Assembly (NCBI RefSeq): GCF_021390325.1
Contig: NZ_JAJUWU010000014.1
Coordinates: forward strand, 62,001 to 126,000
Source of the DNA: Jiella avicenniae
GTDB lineage: Bacteria; Pseudomonadota; Alphaproteobacteria; Rhizobiales; Rhizobiaceae
DNA length: 64,000 nucleotides
Reading direction: 5' to 3'
The translations under genes and the position numbers were made by a program. The stretch's first letter is position 1. Each line of letters begins with the position of its first letter. The notes beneath the pieces are model-generated. The model was given only the letters and a program-made list of their open reading frames with translations, was not told the origin of the DNA and did no database searches. This document shows, piece by piece, positions 18,747-26,647 of the stretch.

Positions 18747-19763
18747 ATGAAACTGAAGCATCTCGCCACCGCAGCGGCCTTCGTCGCCGCCGTCGCGGCC
18801 ACCGCATTGACGCCGGCGAACGCCGAGACGTTCCGCCTGTCCCACAACACCAACGACACCACGACCTGGCAGAAGGGCGCCGAGAAGTTCAACGAGTTGC
18901 TGAAAGCGGGCTCGAACGACGAGATGGAGGTTCGCATCTTCCCGAACGCCCAGCTGACCGGCGGCGATCAGATGAAGCAGGCCGAGATGGTCGGCCGCGG
19001 CGCTCTCGACTTCGTCGTCACCTCGGCGATCAACGTCACCCCGCTGGTGCCCGAGATGGCGGTGTTCTCGCTGCCCTATCTCTACACGGACTACGACGAC
19101 GTCGATGCGACCACCTCCGGCAAGCCGGGCGAGCGCATGACCGAGATCCTGGCGAAGAAGGGGATCGTCGTCCTCGCCTGGGGCGAGAACGGCTTTCGCG
19201 AGGTCACCAACAACGTCCATCCGATCAAGGCGCCGGCCGATCTGAAGGGCCTGAAGATGCGCGTCGCCGGGCCGATGTACATCGACGTGATGAACGCTCT
19301 CGGCGCCAATCCGCAGCAGATGCAGTGGACGGAGACCTTCTCGGCCCTGCAGCAGGGCGTCGTCGACGGCCAGGAAAACCCGATCGGCGCGGTGATCATC
19401 CCGCAGCGCGTTTACGAAGTGCAGAAGTACATCACCCCCTGGCACTATTCCTACGACCCGATCTTCATCGGCGTCAGCCAGAAGCTGTGGGATTCCTGGG
19501 ACGCCGAGAAGCAGGCGATGGTGCGCGACGCGGCCGAGCAGGCGATGACCTACCAGAAGCAGATCACCCGCGAGGACACCGCCAAGGGCCTCGAATTCCT
19601 CAAGGAAAAGGGCATGGAAGTCTACGAGCCGAGCGCCGAGGAGATCGACGCGTTCCGCCAGGCGACCAAGCCCGCCTTCGACACCTGGGCCGAAAAGGTC
19701 GGTCCGGATCTCGTCTCGCTCTTCCAGGAGACGATTTCGGCCGGCGAGAAGCCCGCGAACTGA
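18747..19763 (+). CDS. TRAP transporter substrate-binding protein, DctP family
   Basis: A 338-residue periplasmic protein. Residues 1-26 are a signal peptide ending ANA. The mature part shows DctP landmarks: HNTNDTTTWQKGAEKFNELL, GGDQMKQAEMVGRGALDF, the arginine-bearing DLKGLKMRVAG, and ETFSALQQGVVDGQENPIG. It captures an organic acid for the DctQM permease; the conserved arginine of LKMRVAG would bind a carboxylate. The start at 18747 follows GGGAGGAAGCACC. An upstream in-frame ATG is rejected because it would remove the signal peptide from the N-terminus. A strong hairpin separates it from the DctQ gene. The neighbouring CoA ligase suggests the ligand is an acid activated to a CoA ester. 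Confidence 0.93.
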   Translation: MKLKHLATAAAFVAAVAATALTPANAETFRLSHNTNDTTTWQKGAEKFNELLKAGSNDEMEVRIFPNAQLTGGDQMKQAEMVGRGALDFVVTSAINVTPLVPEMAVFSLPYLYTDYDDVDATTSGKPGERMTEILAKKGIVVLAWGENGFREVTNNVHPIKAPADLKGLKMRVAGPMYIDVMNALGANPQQMQWTETFSALQQGVVDGQENPIGAVIIPQRVYEVQKYITPWHYSYDPIFIGVSQKLWDSWDAEKQAMVRDAAEQAMTYQKQITREDTAKGLEFLKEKGMEVYEPSAEEIDAFRQATKPAFDTWAEKVGPDLVSLFQETISAGEKPAN

Positions 19764-19771
19764 CGCCGGGC

Positions 19772-19796
19772 GGGGCGGCGGTCCGGCCGCCGTCCC
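19772..19796 (+). terminator. Intercistronic hairpin after DctP
   Basis: A 10-bp stem (19772-19781 with 19787-19796, one G-T pair) with a 5-base loop lies 8 bp past the DctP stop. It has no T run. It is likely an attenuator or 3'-end stabiliser that raises DctP levels over DctQM. Confidence 0.6.
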
Positions 19797-19877
19797 TTCG
19801 GCCATCGCGGCCCGATGGCCCGCGCCGACGCCCATCGGCGGCCGGCAGGGCGACATTCCATCAACCCGAGAAGCATC

Positions 19878-20384
19878 ATGCGTCACCTCCTCGACGAGGC
19901 GGAAAAGATCGTCTGCGCCGTCATCTTCCTCGCCATGACGGCGCTCGGATTCGTCAATGTCGTGGTGCGCTATCTGACGAGCTATTCCTTCGCCGCGACG
20001 CAGGAGCTGCTGCTCGACGGCTTCCTGCTTCTCACCGTCTTCGGCGCGGCGATCGCGGCGCGGCGCGGCGAGCATCTCGCGGTGACGCTCGTCACCGACC
20101 TTCTGCCCCCGGGCGGCCGGCGGGTGGCGGTGGCCTTTTCGGCGGCGCTGTCGATCCTGCTCCTCGCCTTGTCGGCCTGGTACACGTTCGATCTCGTCCA
20201 GAACCAGTTCCAGAGCGGCGTCACCTCCTCGGGCATGCAGATCCCCGAATGGTACGTGTCGCTCGGCCTGCCGGTCGGCTTCGCGCTGATCGCCATCCGC
20301 CTGGTCCAGGCCGGGATCGCCGAATGGCGGGCGGCGGGCGCCGCCGGCGAATACGGACGCGGTGACGGCAAGGGAGAGATCTGA
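19878..20384 (+). CDS. TRAP transporter small permease, DctQ family
   Basis: A 168-residue inner-membrane protein with four predicted helices and the DctQ pattern EKIVCAVIFLAMTALGFVNVVVRY, then ELLLDGFLLLTVFGAAIAARRGEH. DctQ helps the large subunit assemble and couple to the binding protein. It starts at 19878, 114 bp after the DctP stop, and ends 2 bp before the DctM start. Confidence 0.92.
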   Translation: MRHLLDEAEKIVCAVIFLAMTALGFVNVVVRYLTSYSFAATQELLLDGFLLLTVFGAAIAARRGEHLAVTLVTDLLPPGGRRVAVAFSAALSILLLALSAWYTFDLVQNQFQSGVTSSGMQIPEWYVSLGLPVGFALIAIRLVQAGIAEWRAAGAAGEYGRGDGKGEI

Positions 20385-20386
20385 CC

Positions 20387-21721
20387 ATGCTCGATCTCGA
20401 TCCCGGCACGGCGATGGTCGTCCTGTTCTTCGTGCTGCTGGCCCTGCGCGTGCCGGTCGCCTTTGCCCTCGGCCTCTCCTCGCTCTACGCCATGTGGCAG
20501 ATCGGTTTCGGCCTCGATCTCGTCGGCGACCTCCTGTCGAGCGGCATCGCCAAGTTCTCGCTGCTCGCCATCCCGTTCTTCATCCTCGCCGGGGCGCTGA
20601 TGGGCACGGTCGGCATCGCCGAACGGATGATCCGCTTCTTCCGGGTGCTGGTCGGCGATTTGCCCGGCGGCATGGGCGTCGTGGGCACCGTGGTGTGCCT
20701 CTTCTGGGGCGCCGTGTCCGGCTCCGGCCCGGCCTCGGTGGCGGCGATCGGCCCGCTGATCATCCGCGGCATGGAAGAGGACGGCTATCCGAAGCCCTTC
20801 GCCGCCGCCCTCGTCTGCACCGGGGCGGCCTTGTCCATCGTCATTCCGCCGTCGATCGGTCTCGTCATCTACGGCGTCATCGCCGAAACCTCGATCGCCC
20901 AGCTCTTCATCGCTGCGATCATTCCCGGCCTCGTCATGGGTCTTTTGATGATCGCGACGCTGCCCTTTGCCGGCAAGGCGCGGCATGCCGCCGCGACGGC
21001 GGCTTCCGGCGGCGGCCTCGCCGCGCTCGCGCCAAAGCCCTATGCGGGGTTTTCCTACCCCGCCCGGCTCGGCCGCGCCTTCGTCGACGCCTTCTGGGGC
21101 CTGCTCACCCCCGTGGTGATCCTCGGCGGCATCTATGCCGGCGTCTTCACGCCCACCGAAGCGGCGATCGTCGCGACCGTATACGCCCTGTTCGTCGGGC
21201 TCGTCATCTATCGCAGCCTGACGGTGAAGACGCTCTATTTGGCGCTGGTCGAGGCGAGCGCCTCCTCGGCCGTCGTCATGCTGGTCGTCACCTTCGCCAG
21301 CCTGTTCGGCTGGGTGGTGACGGTCGACGATCTCGTCGGCAAATATTCCGGCGCCCTCCTGGCGATGAGCGACAACCAGTGGGTCATCCTCGCCGTCATC
21401 ATGGTGGTGGTGCTGATCGCCGGCATGTTCATGGACGCGATCACGATCATGTTCATCGCCCTGCCGATCTTCCTGCCGGTGGTGCGCGAACTCGGCTGGG
21501 ACCCGGTCTGGTTCGGCGTCGCCCTGATGGTCAATCTCGCCATCGGCCTGTTCACGCCGCCGGTCGGGATCAACCTCTTCGTCGCGGCGAACATCACCCG
21601 TCTGTCGCTGGAGAAGATCGCGCTCGGCGCCCTGCCCTTCCTTCTCACCAGCCTCGTCGGCCTGGCGATAATCGCCGCGTTCCCGGAGATCTCGCACGTC
21701 CTCCTGCAATTCATGCAGTGA
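20387..21721 (+). CDS. TRAP transporter large permease, DctM family
   Basis: A 444-residue protein with about 12 hydrophobic segments, the sodium-coupled channel subunit of the TRAP system. Family signatures are AIPFFILAGALMG, LFWGAVSGSGPASVAAIGPLII, PPSIGLVIYG, and the late GLFTPPVGINLFVA. AGGGAGAG precedes the ATG. It is the last gene of the operon; the siderophore reductase gene converges 24 bp downstream. Confidence 0.94.
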   Translation: MLDLDPGTAMVVLFFVLLALRVPVAFALGLSSLYAMWQIGFGLDLVGDLLSSGIAKFSLLAIPFFILAGALMGTVGIAERMIRFFRVLVGDLPGGMGVVGTVVCLFWGAVSGSGPASVAAIGPLIIRGMEEDGYPKPFAAALVCTGAALSIVIPPSIGLVIYGVIAETSIAQLFIAAIIPGLVMGLLMIATLPFAGKARHAAATAASGGGLAALAPKPYAGFSYPARLGRAFVDAFWGLLTPVVILGGIYAGVFTPTEAAIVATVYALFVGLVIYRSLTVKTLYLALVEASASSAVVMLVVTFASLFGWVVTVDDLVGKYSGALLAMSDNQWVILAVIMVVVLIAGMFMDAITIMFIALPIFLPVVRELGWDPVWFGVALMVNLAIGLFTPPVGINLFVAANITRLSLEKIALGALPFLLTSLVGLAIIAAFPEISHVLLQFMQ

Positions 21722-21745
21722 GGCTGGCGGGTTCGCCGGCCCCGC

Positions 21746-22783
21746 TCACCGGGTCCAGTAGGCCGAGATGTAGGTTTCCTCGAGAGAGACGCCGAGCCCG
21801 TCGCGGAAATGCTTGCGCGCCTCGCGCGCGAGGTCCCGCTCGGCGGCGATCCAGACGAAGCGGCTCTCTCCCGCCGGGGGAAACGGAACCGAGAGGATCG
21901 CGTCCCACAGGCCCGGCCCCTCGCCGCGGATCAGCCACGTCACCGTCATGCCGGCCGGCGCGGCCATCTCGACCCTGTCGGCCGGATCGCCGAGTTCGAT
22001 GAAGGCATGCCCGCGCCGGTCGGGCCGCGACGTCTCGACGATGCGGCGGATCGCCGGCAGCGCCGTCTCGTCCCCGGCGATCACCATAAACGCGCCCGGC
22101 GGCAGCTCGCCGCCGCCCGGTCCGGCGACGCCGACCTCCTCGCCCGGCCGGACGGACGCCGCCCATGTCGTCGCGAGCCCGCCTTCGTGAAGATAGAGAT
22201 CGAAGGAGAAGCGGCCCTTCTCCGGGTCGACCTCGACGAAGGTGTAGGCAGGCCGGTGCAGCGCATCCTCGCCCTTCGGCCAGATGCTTCGGCCGCTCGC
22301 GTCGAGGCGCGGCCAGACGGGCGTACGGCCCTCGGGCGGGATCGCGAGCCGGAAATGCATGCCGCCCTCCAGAAGGCTTGACGCGGCTTCGCAACCGAGC
22401 GTCAGCCGCAGGAAATTCGGCGAGATCCGCTCTCTGGAGATGAAACGCGCCAGGCGGAAGTTCGGCGGGAAGATGCCGCTGGTCGGCAGATCACCTTGCC
22501 ACGACATGCGGTCGGAGAGCTGCGGAGCGACATGGTCGAGGAGATGCAGGAGCGCCTCGCGCATCTCGTGGATCTTGCCGACGTCGCGGGCCGCGATCGT
22601 GACGGCGAAGCCTTCGCCGGCGATCTTGGCTTCGATCCACCCGACCGGCAAGGCGACCGCAAGGGCATTCTCCTGCCGGGTGACGGGATAGCCGTGCCCG
22701 GCGATTTCGTCGGCCAGATCGGCGATCAGGGTGTCGGCGAAGGGCCGCGTCGCGAGGCCTGTGGCATGGGCGGAAAACGTCAT
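21746..22783 (-). CDS. DUF2218 - siderophore-interacting protein (ferric-siderophore reductase)
   Basis: A 345-residue fusion. Residues about 1-95 are a DUF2218 domain (HATGLATRPFADTLIADLADEIAGH, EMREALLHLLDHVAPQL). Residues about 105-345 are a SIP-family FAD-binding and NAD(P)H-binding reductase unit: RPAYTFVEVD (FAD contact), GPGGGELPPGAFMVIAGDETALPAI, and the C-terminal EETYISAYWTR. SIP enzymes reduce ferric siderophore in the cytoplasm and release iron. It follows the permease gene by 82 bp as the last gene of the iron-uptake operon, which fits that role. The ribosome site is GAAGGAAGAG. Confidence 0.92.
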   Translation of the reverse strand: MTFSAHATGLATRPFADTLIADLADEIAGHGYPVTRQENALAVALPVGWIEAKIAGEGFAVTIAARDVGKIHEMREALLHLLDHVAPQLSDRMSWQGDLPTSGIFPPNFRLARFISRERISPNFLRLTLGCEAASSLLEGGMHFRLAIPPEGRTPVWPRLDASGRSIWPKGEDALHRPAYTFVEVDPEKGRFSFDLYLHEGGLATTWAASVRPGEEVGVAGPGGGELPPGAFMVIAGDETALPAIRRIVETSRPDRRGHAFIELGDPADRVEMAAPAGMTVTWLIRGEGPGLWDAILSVPFPPAGESRFVWIAAERDLAREARKHFRDGLGVSLEETYISAYWTR

Positions 22784-22865
22784 CTGCTCTTCCTTCGAAC
22801 ATCGGCGCGGCCCGACGCAAGCGTCTTCAAAGGTGCCGGGTCCGGTTTCAAGTCACGAGATCGGC

Positions 22866-24881
22866 TCATGCGGCGCCCGCTCCGCTGCGGCGGCGCCCGG
22901 TGAGAAGGATGAAGCCGAGGCTGCCGAAAAGCCCGGCGACGAGGCCCCCCGGCAGCTGCCACGGGCTCATCGCGACACGGCCGACGAAGTCGGACGCGAC
23001 CATGACGACGGCGCCGAAGAGTGCCGTCGCGGCGACATGCGCGGCGAGCAGCCGGGTCCCGAACAGCCGCGCCAGATGCGGCGCGATGAGCCCGACGAAG
23101 CTGAGCGGTCCGATGATCATCGTCGCCGCACTGGCAAGGAGCGCGGCGAGAAACAGCGTCGCCGCCTGGACCGCGCGGACTTTCAGGCCGAGGGCCTGCG
23201 GCAGTTCGGCGCCGAGATCGAGCAGCCCGATCGGCCGGCGGCAGGCCAGGACGAGGCCGAGGGAGGCAGCGAGGAAGACGGCGAGCCAGAGCGTTTCCGG
23301 CAGCGAGACGAGCACCGTCGAGCCGGACAGCCAGGTCAGCAGCGTCGCCGCCTGCATCGAGGCGTTGGCCAGCGCGATCCGGACGATGGAATCGAGAAAC
23401 ACGCCGAGCGCGATGCCGGCGAGGAGCACGGCGGCGATCTGGTCCCGGTGCCGACGGGCGAACCACAGGACGATCAGGGTGGCGCCGATCGCACCGAGAA
23501 AACCGGAAAGGAGCAGCAGCGTCCGCGAGACGACGCCGAAGATCAGGGCGACCAGCACGATGGCGGCGGCCGCGCCGTTGCTGATGCCCAGAAGCTCGGG
23601 GCTCGCAAGGTCGTTGCCGACGATCTTCTGGACGAGCAGGCCGGAGAGCGCGATCGCAGCGCCGGCGAGGCCCGCACCGAGCACCCGCGGCAGCCGGGCG
23701 AGAAGCAGCGTCCCGTCTCCGGCCGGATCGAGCAGCTCCCAGCCGGCGCCGGTCCGCCCGATCGTCAGGGCGGCCGCGGCGACGAGACCGAGGAGGAGGC
23801 CGAGCTTCAGGAACAGGCCGGGACCGGCATCTTCGAAGGTCCCGGCGGAGCGAAGCGCCGACGGCTTCGGGCGGGTCTGAAGACGCGTGCGTGCCAAAAG
23901 CAGGAACAGGACCGGCGCGCCGAACAGCGCCGTCACCGCGCCGGCGGGGACGAGCCTGCCGCTCGCCCCGGACAGAAGCTGGGCGAGTGCGTCGGCGGCG
24001 AACAGAGCGAGCGCGCCGAGGCCGGCCGAAGCGAGCAGCGTCACGGCGACCGAGCGCGGCCGGCAGAGCCGCACGACCGCCGGGATCGCAAGGCCGACGA
24101 AGCCGACGATGCCGACCCGCGCGACGACCGCGGCGGTCAGCGCGACGGCGACGAGAAGGACCGCCACGCGCGCGGTCTCGGTCCTGAGCCCGAGGCTCTC
24201 GGCGAGGCCGTCGCCGACGGCGAGCAATCCGATCACCCGGGCCGAAGCCACGAGGACAGCGGCTGCGACGACGAAGGCGAGACTGAGGACGACGGCGCCC
24301 GTCCAGTCCGACTGGGCGAGGTGGCCTGAACCCCAGAGGAACAGAAAGGCGAGCTGCTGCTCGTTGAACAGGACGAGCGCGGCGGAGGCCGCCGAGAGAA
24401 ACAGGCTGATCGCCATGCCGGCAAGGGCGAGTTTCGCCGGCTCGAAATCGTGCCGCTTGCCGATCAGATGGACGAGGCCGGCCGCACCGAGGGCGCCGAG
24501 AAAGCTCCAGGCCTCGCGCGGCAGGAACGCCGCCGAGGGCCCTGCGAGCGCGGCGAGCGCCAGCGCGAACTGCGCGCCGGTCGCAACGCCGAGCGTCGTC
24601 GGCGACGCCAGCGGGTTCCGCAGCACCGTCTGCATCGCCGCGCCGGCGAGCCCGAGCGAAGCACCGGCGAGCAGCGAGACGACGAGCCGCGGCAGCGTCG
24701 CATAGTGGAACATCACCGCCGCGAAGACGTCCCCCGGCGGGTCGAACAGGCCGAGCCGCACGACGTGAAACGTCAGTCGCGGGTCCCAGCCGGCCGCCAG
24801 CGTCGCCGCGCCCAGCAACGCCAGCGCCAGGGCGACGCCGGTGAGCCTTGCCGCAGGCGCGGAGGAGACGGAGGTCGTCAG
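22866..24881 (-). CDS. Ferric-siderophore ABC permease, double (FhuB-like)
   Basis: A 671-residue membrane protein made of two FecCD-type permease halves (about 20-325 and 345-660), as in FhuB. Each half has the conserved cytoplasmic coupling loop: GLAGAAMQTVLRNPLASPTTLGVATGA in the first, and LSGLLVQKIVGNDLASPELLGISNGA in the second. It imports the iron complex with the adjacent ATPase and binding protein. No ATG, GTG or TTG lies in frame between the last upstream stop and the first helix except in clearly antisense-like sequence. The best start is CTG at 24881-24879, which overlaps the stop of the binding-protein gene (CTGA). A sequencing error near the junction is the alternative. Confidence 0.9.
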   Translation of the reverse strand: MTTSVSSAPAARLTGVALALALLGAATLAAGWDPRLTFHVVRLGLFDPPGDVFAAVMFHYATLPRLVVSLLAGASLGLAGAAMQTVLRNPLASPTTLGVATGAQFALALAALAGPSAAFLPREAWSFLGALGAAGLVHLIGKRHDFEPAKLALAGMAISLFLSAASAALVLFNEQQLAFLFLWGSGHLAQSDWTGAVVLSLAFVVAAAVLVASARVIGLLAVGDGLAESLGLRTETARVAVLLVAVALTAAVVARVGIVGFVGLAIPAVVRLCRPRSVAVTLLASAGLGALALFAADALAQLLSGASGRLVPAGAVTALFGAPVLFLLLARTRLQTRPKPSALRSAGTFEDAGPGLFLKLGLLLGLVAAAALTIGRTGAGWELLDPAGDGTLLLARLPRVLGAGLAGAAIALSGLLVQKIVGNDLASPELLGISNGAAAAIVLVALIFGVVSRTLLLLSGFLGAIGATLIVLWFARRHRDQIAAVLLAGIALGVFLDSIVRIALANASMQAATLLTWLSGSTVLVSLPETLWLAVFLAASLGLVLACRRPIGLLDLGAELPQALGLKVRAVQAATLFLAALLASAATMIIGPLSFVGLIAPHLARLFGTRLLAAHVAATALFGAVVMVASDFVGRVAMSPWQLPGGLVAGLFGSLGFILLTGRRRSGAGAA

Positions 24882-25789
24882 CGGTCCGTCCCCGTCAGTG
24901 CCGCGGCGATCGCATGTGCCATGGTTTTCGCCGAATCGATGCCGCCGAAGGTCCAGGTGATCGGCAAGGCGTGCACCCTGCCCGCCCGGACCGCCGGCAG
25001 GGCCTTGCCGAGCGGCGTGGCGAAGACCGAGGCCATCGCTTCGTCGGTCACCGGCCCGGCGACGACGATGGCGGCATCCGGGTCCTCGGCGAGCACGCTC
25101 GGCTCGGTCAGGGCGAAGCCCCATTCGTTGACGTCGCCGGGATAGGCGTTGGTCAGGCCGAGCCGGGAGAGCACGGTGTCGGCGATCGAGCCCTTGCCAT
25201 GGACGCGAAGGGCGTTCGGCCCGATGATCCGGACGAAATAGACGTGGCGCCCCGCAAGCCCGGCCGACTGCAGCGCCTTCGCCTCTTGCCCGAAGGTCTC
25301 GTCGGCGGAGGCGATCAACGCCTCGGCCTTGCCGGTTTCGCCGAGCAGATCGCCTATCCTGCGGGTGCATTCGACGACGGTCGCATAGGCGTCGCCGCCG
25401 GTGCCGTTGAACGTGATCTCTTCCACCGGGGCGAGCGCCGCGAGCTTCTCCTTCAACGGCCTCAGATGCGCGTGGGAGAGGACGAGATCGGGCTTCAGCC
25501 GGGCGATCTCCTCCAGATTGGGTTCCTGCCGCGAGCCGACGCCGGCGACGGTCTCGGGAAGGGCAGGTTCGCCCACCCATTCGCGGTAGCCCTCAGCATC
25601 GGCGGCGCCGACCGGCGGACGGCCGAGGGCGAGCAGCGTTTCGAGCGCGGCCCACTCCATGACGACGATCCTTTGCGAAGATGCCGTGCCGGTCGCTGGT
25701 TCCTGAGCGCCGGCGGCAACGGGCGCGGCGGCGAGGGCCGCGACGAAGAGGGCGAGGACGGTGCGGCGGATCGAAGGCAGAAAGAGCAT
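24878..25789 (-). CDS. Ferric-siderophore ABC substrate-binding protein (FhuD-like)
   Basis: A 303-residue periplasmic protein. Residues 1-29 are a signal peptide (AAPVAAGAQ). The mature part has the class III binding-protein fold: RIVVMEWAALETLLALG, LEEIARLKPDLVLSHAHLRPLKEKL, a long linking helix, and PDAAIVVAGPVTDEAM. It delivers an iron-siderophore complex to the permease. It lies 21 bp after the ATPase gene and overlaps the permease start. The ligand is not predictable; FhuD-like proteins of this shape often bind hydroxamates. Confidence 0.9.
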   Translation of the reverse strand: MLFLPSIRRTVLALFVAALAAAPVAAGAQEPATGTASSQRIVVMEWAALETLLALGRPPVGAADAEGYREWVGEPALPETVAGVGSRQEPNLEEIARLKPDLVLSHAHLRPLKEKLAALAPVEEITFNGTGGDAYATVVECTRRIGDLLGETGKAEALIASADETFGQEAKALQSAGLAGRHVYFVRIIGPNALRVHGKGSIADTVLSRLGLTNAYPGDVNEWGFALTEPSVLAEDPDAAIVVAGPVTDEAMASVFATPLGKALPAVRAGRVHALPITWTFGGIDSAKTMAHAIAAALTGTDR

Positions 25790-25810
25790 GATGGTCGGGT
25801 CCAGCCGTGG

Positions 25811-26641
25811 CTAAAGCGGATAGACGACGGTCGGCCCGCTTTCCTGCGGGCGGACCGTCGCGATCGGAAGGTCGAAGATGTCGGAGAGGATGCCAGGCTC
25901 GAGGAGATCCTCGGGCGGGCCGGCGAAGGCCGCCCGGCCATGTTTCAGCGCGATCAGATGGTCGGCGAAGCGGATCGCCATGCCGACGTCGTGGATCGCC
26001 ATGACGATGGTCAGCCGGCGCCGCTCCTTCAGGGCCCGGAGCAGTCGCAGCACCTCGATCTGGTGCCTCAGGTCGAGGGCGGCGGTCGGCTCGTCGAGCA
26101 AAAGGCAGGACGGCTCCTGGGCAAGCAGCATGGCGAGCCAGGCGCGCTGGCGCTCGCCGCCGGACAGGCTGGCCATCGCCCGTTCGGCCATGTGGGCGAG
26201 GCCGACCTGTTCGAAGGCATCGGCGACGGCGCGGCGATCGTCGTCGCGATGCCGGGCGAAGGCGCCTCGCCAGGGATAGCGGCCGAGCCGGGCGACCTCG
26301 GCGACCGTCATGTTCGCCGCCTCGGGCGGATGCTGCGGCAGCCAGCCGACACGGCGGGCGAAATCCCGCGTCCCGTAGCTCGCAGCCGGCGCGCCGGCAA
26401 AGACCAGTTCTCCTTCGCTCGGCGCGAGCTGGCGGGCCAGGAGCGACAGGAGCGTCGACTTGCCCGACCCGTTGTGGCCGAGAAGGGCGACGAAGCGCCC
26501 GGCCGGAATCTCCAGATCGAGGGGCGAGAGAATTCGCGTGCCGCCGACGGCGTAGCCGACCGCCTTCAACGCGAACAGCGCGGCGCCCGCGGCTGGAGGC
26601 CCCGCGAGCGCCGCGCCGCCACCGATGGGAGCAATGGCCAT
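25811..26641 (-). CDS. Ferric-siderophore ABC ATPase (FhuC-like)
   Basis: A 276-residue ATP-binding protein with Walker A GHNGSGKST (55-63), the Q-loop near WLPQHPPEA, signature LSGGERQRAWLA, Walker B CLLLDEPTAALD, and the switch histidine in MAIHDVGMA. It powers the import of ferric siderophore. The N-terminal ~22 residues (an Ala/Gly/Pro-rich stretch) are longer than usual, so a later start is possible, although AAGGAG sits 12-13 bases before this ATG. It begins 6 bp after the receptor stop, in one operon. Confidence 0.93.
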   Translation of the reverse strand: MAIAPIGGGAALAGPPAAGAALFALKAVGYAVGGTRILSPLDLEIPAGRFVALLGHNGSGKSTLLSLLARQLAPSEGELVFAGAPAASYGTRDFARRVGWLPQHPPEAANMTVAEVARLGRYPWRGAFARHRDDDRRAVADAFEQVGLAHMAERAMASLSGGERQRAWLAMLLAQEPSCLLLDEPTAALDLRHQIEVLRLLRALKERRRLTIVMAIHDVGMAIRFADHLIALKHGRAAFAGPPEDLLEPGILSDIFDLPIATVRPQESGPTVVYPL

Positions 26642-26647
26642 TTCCGG

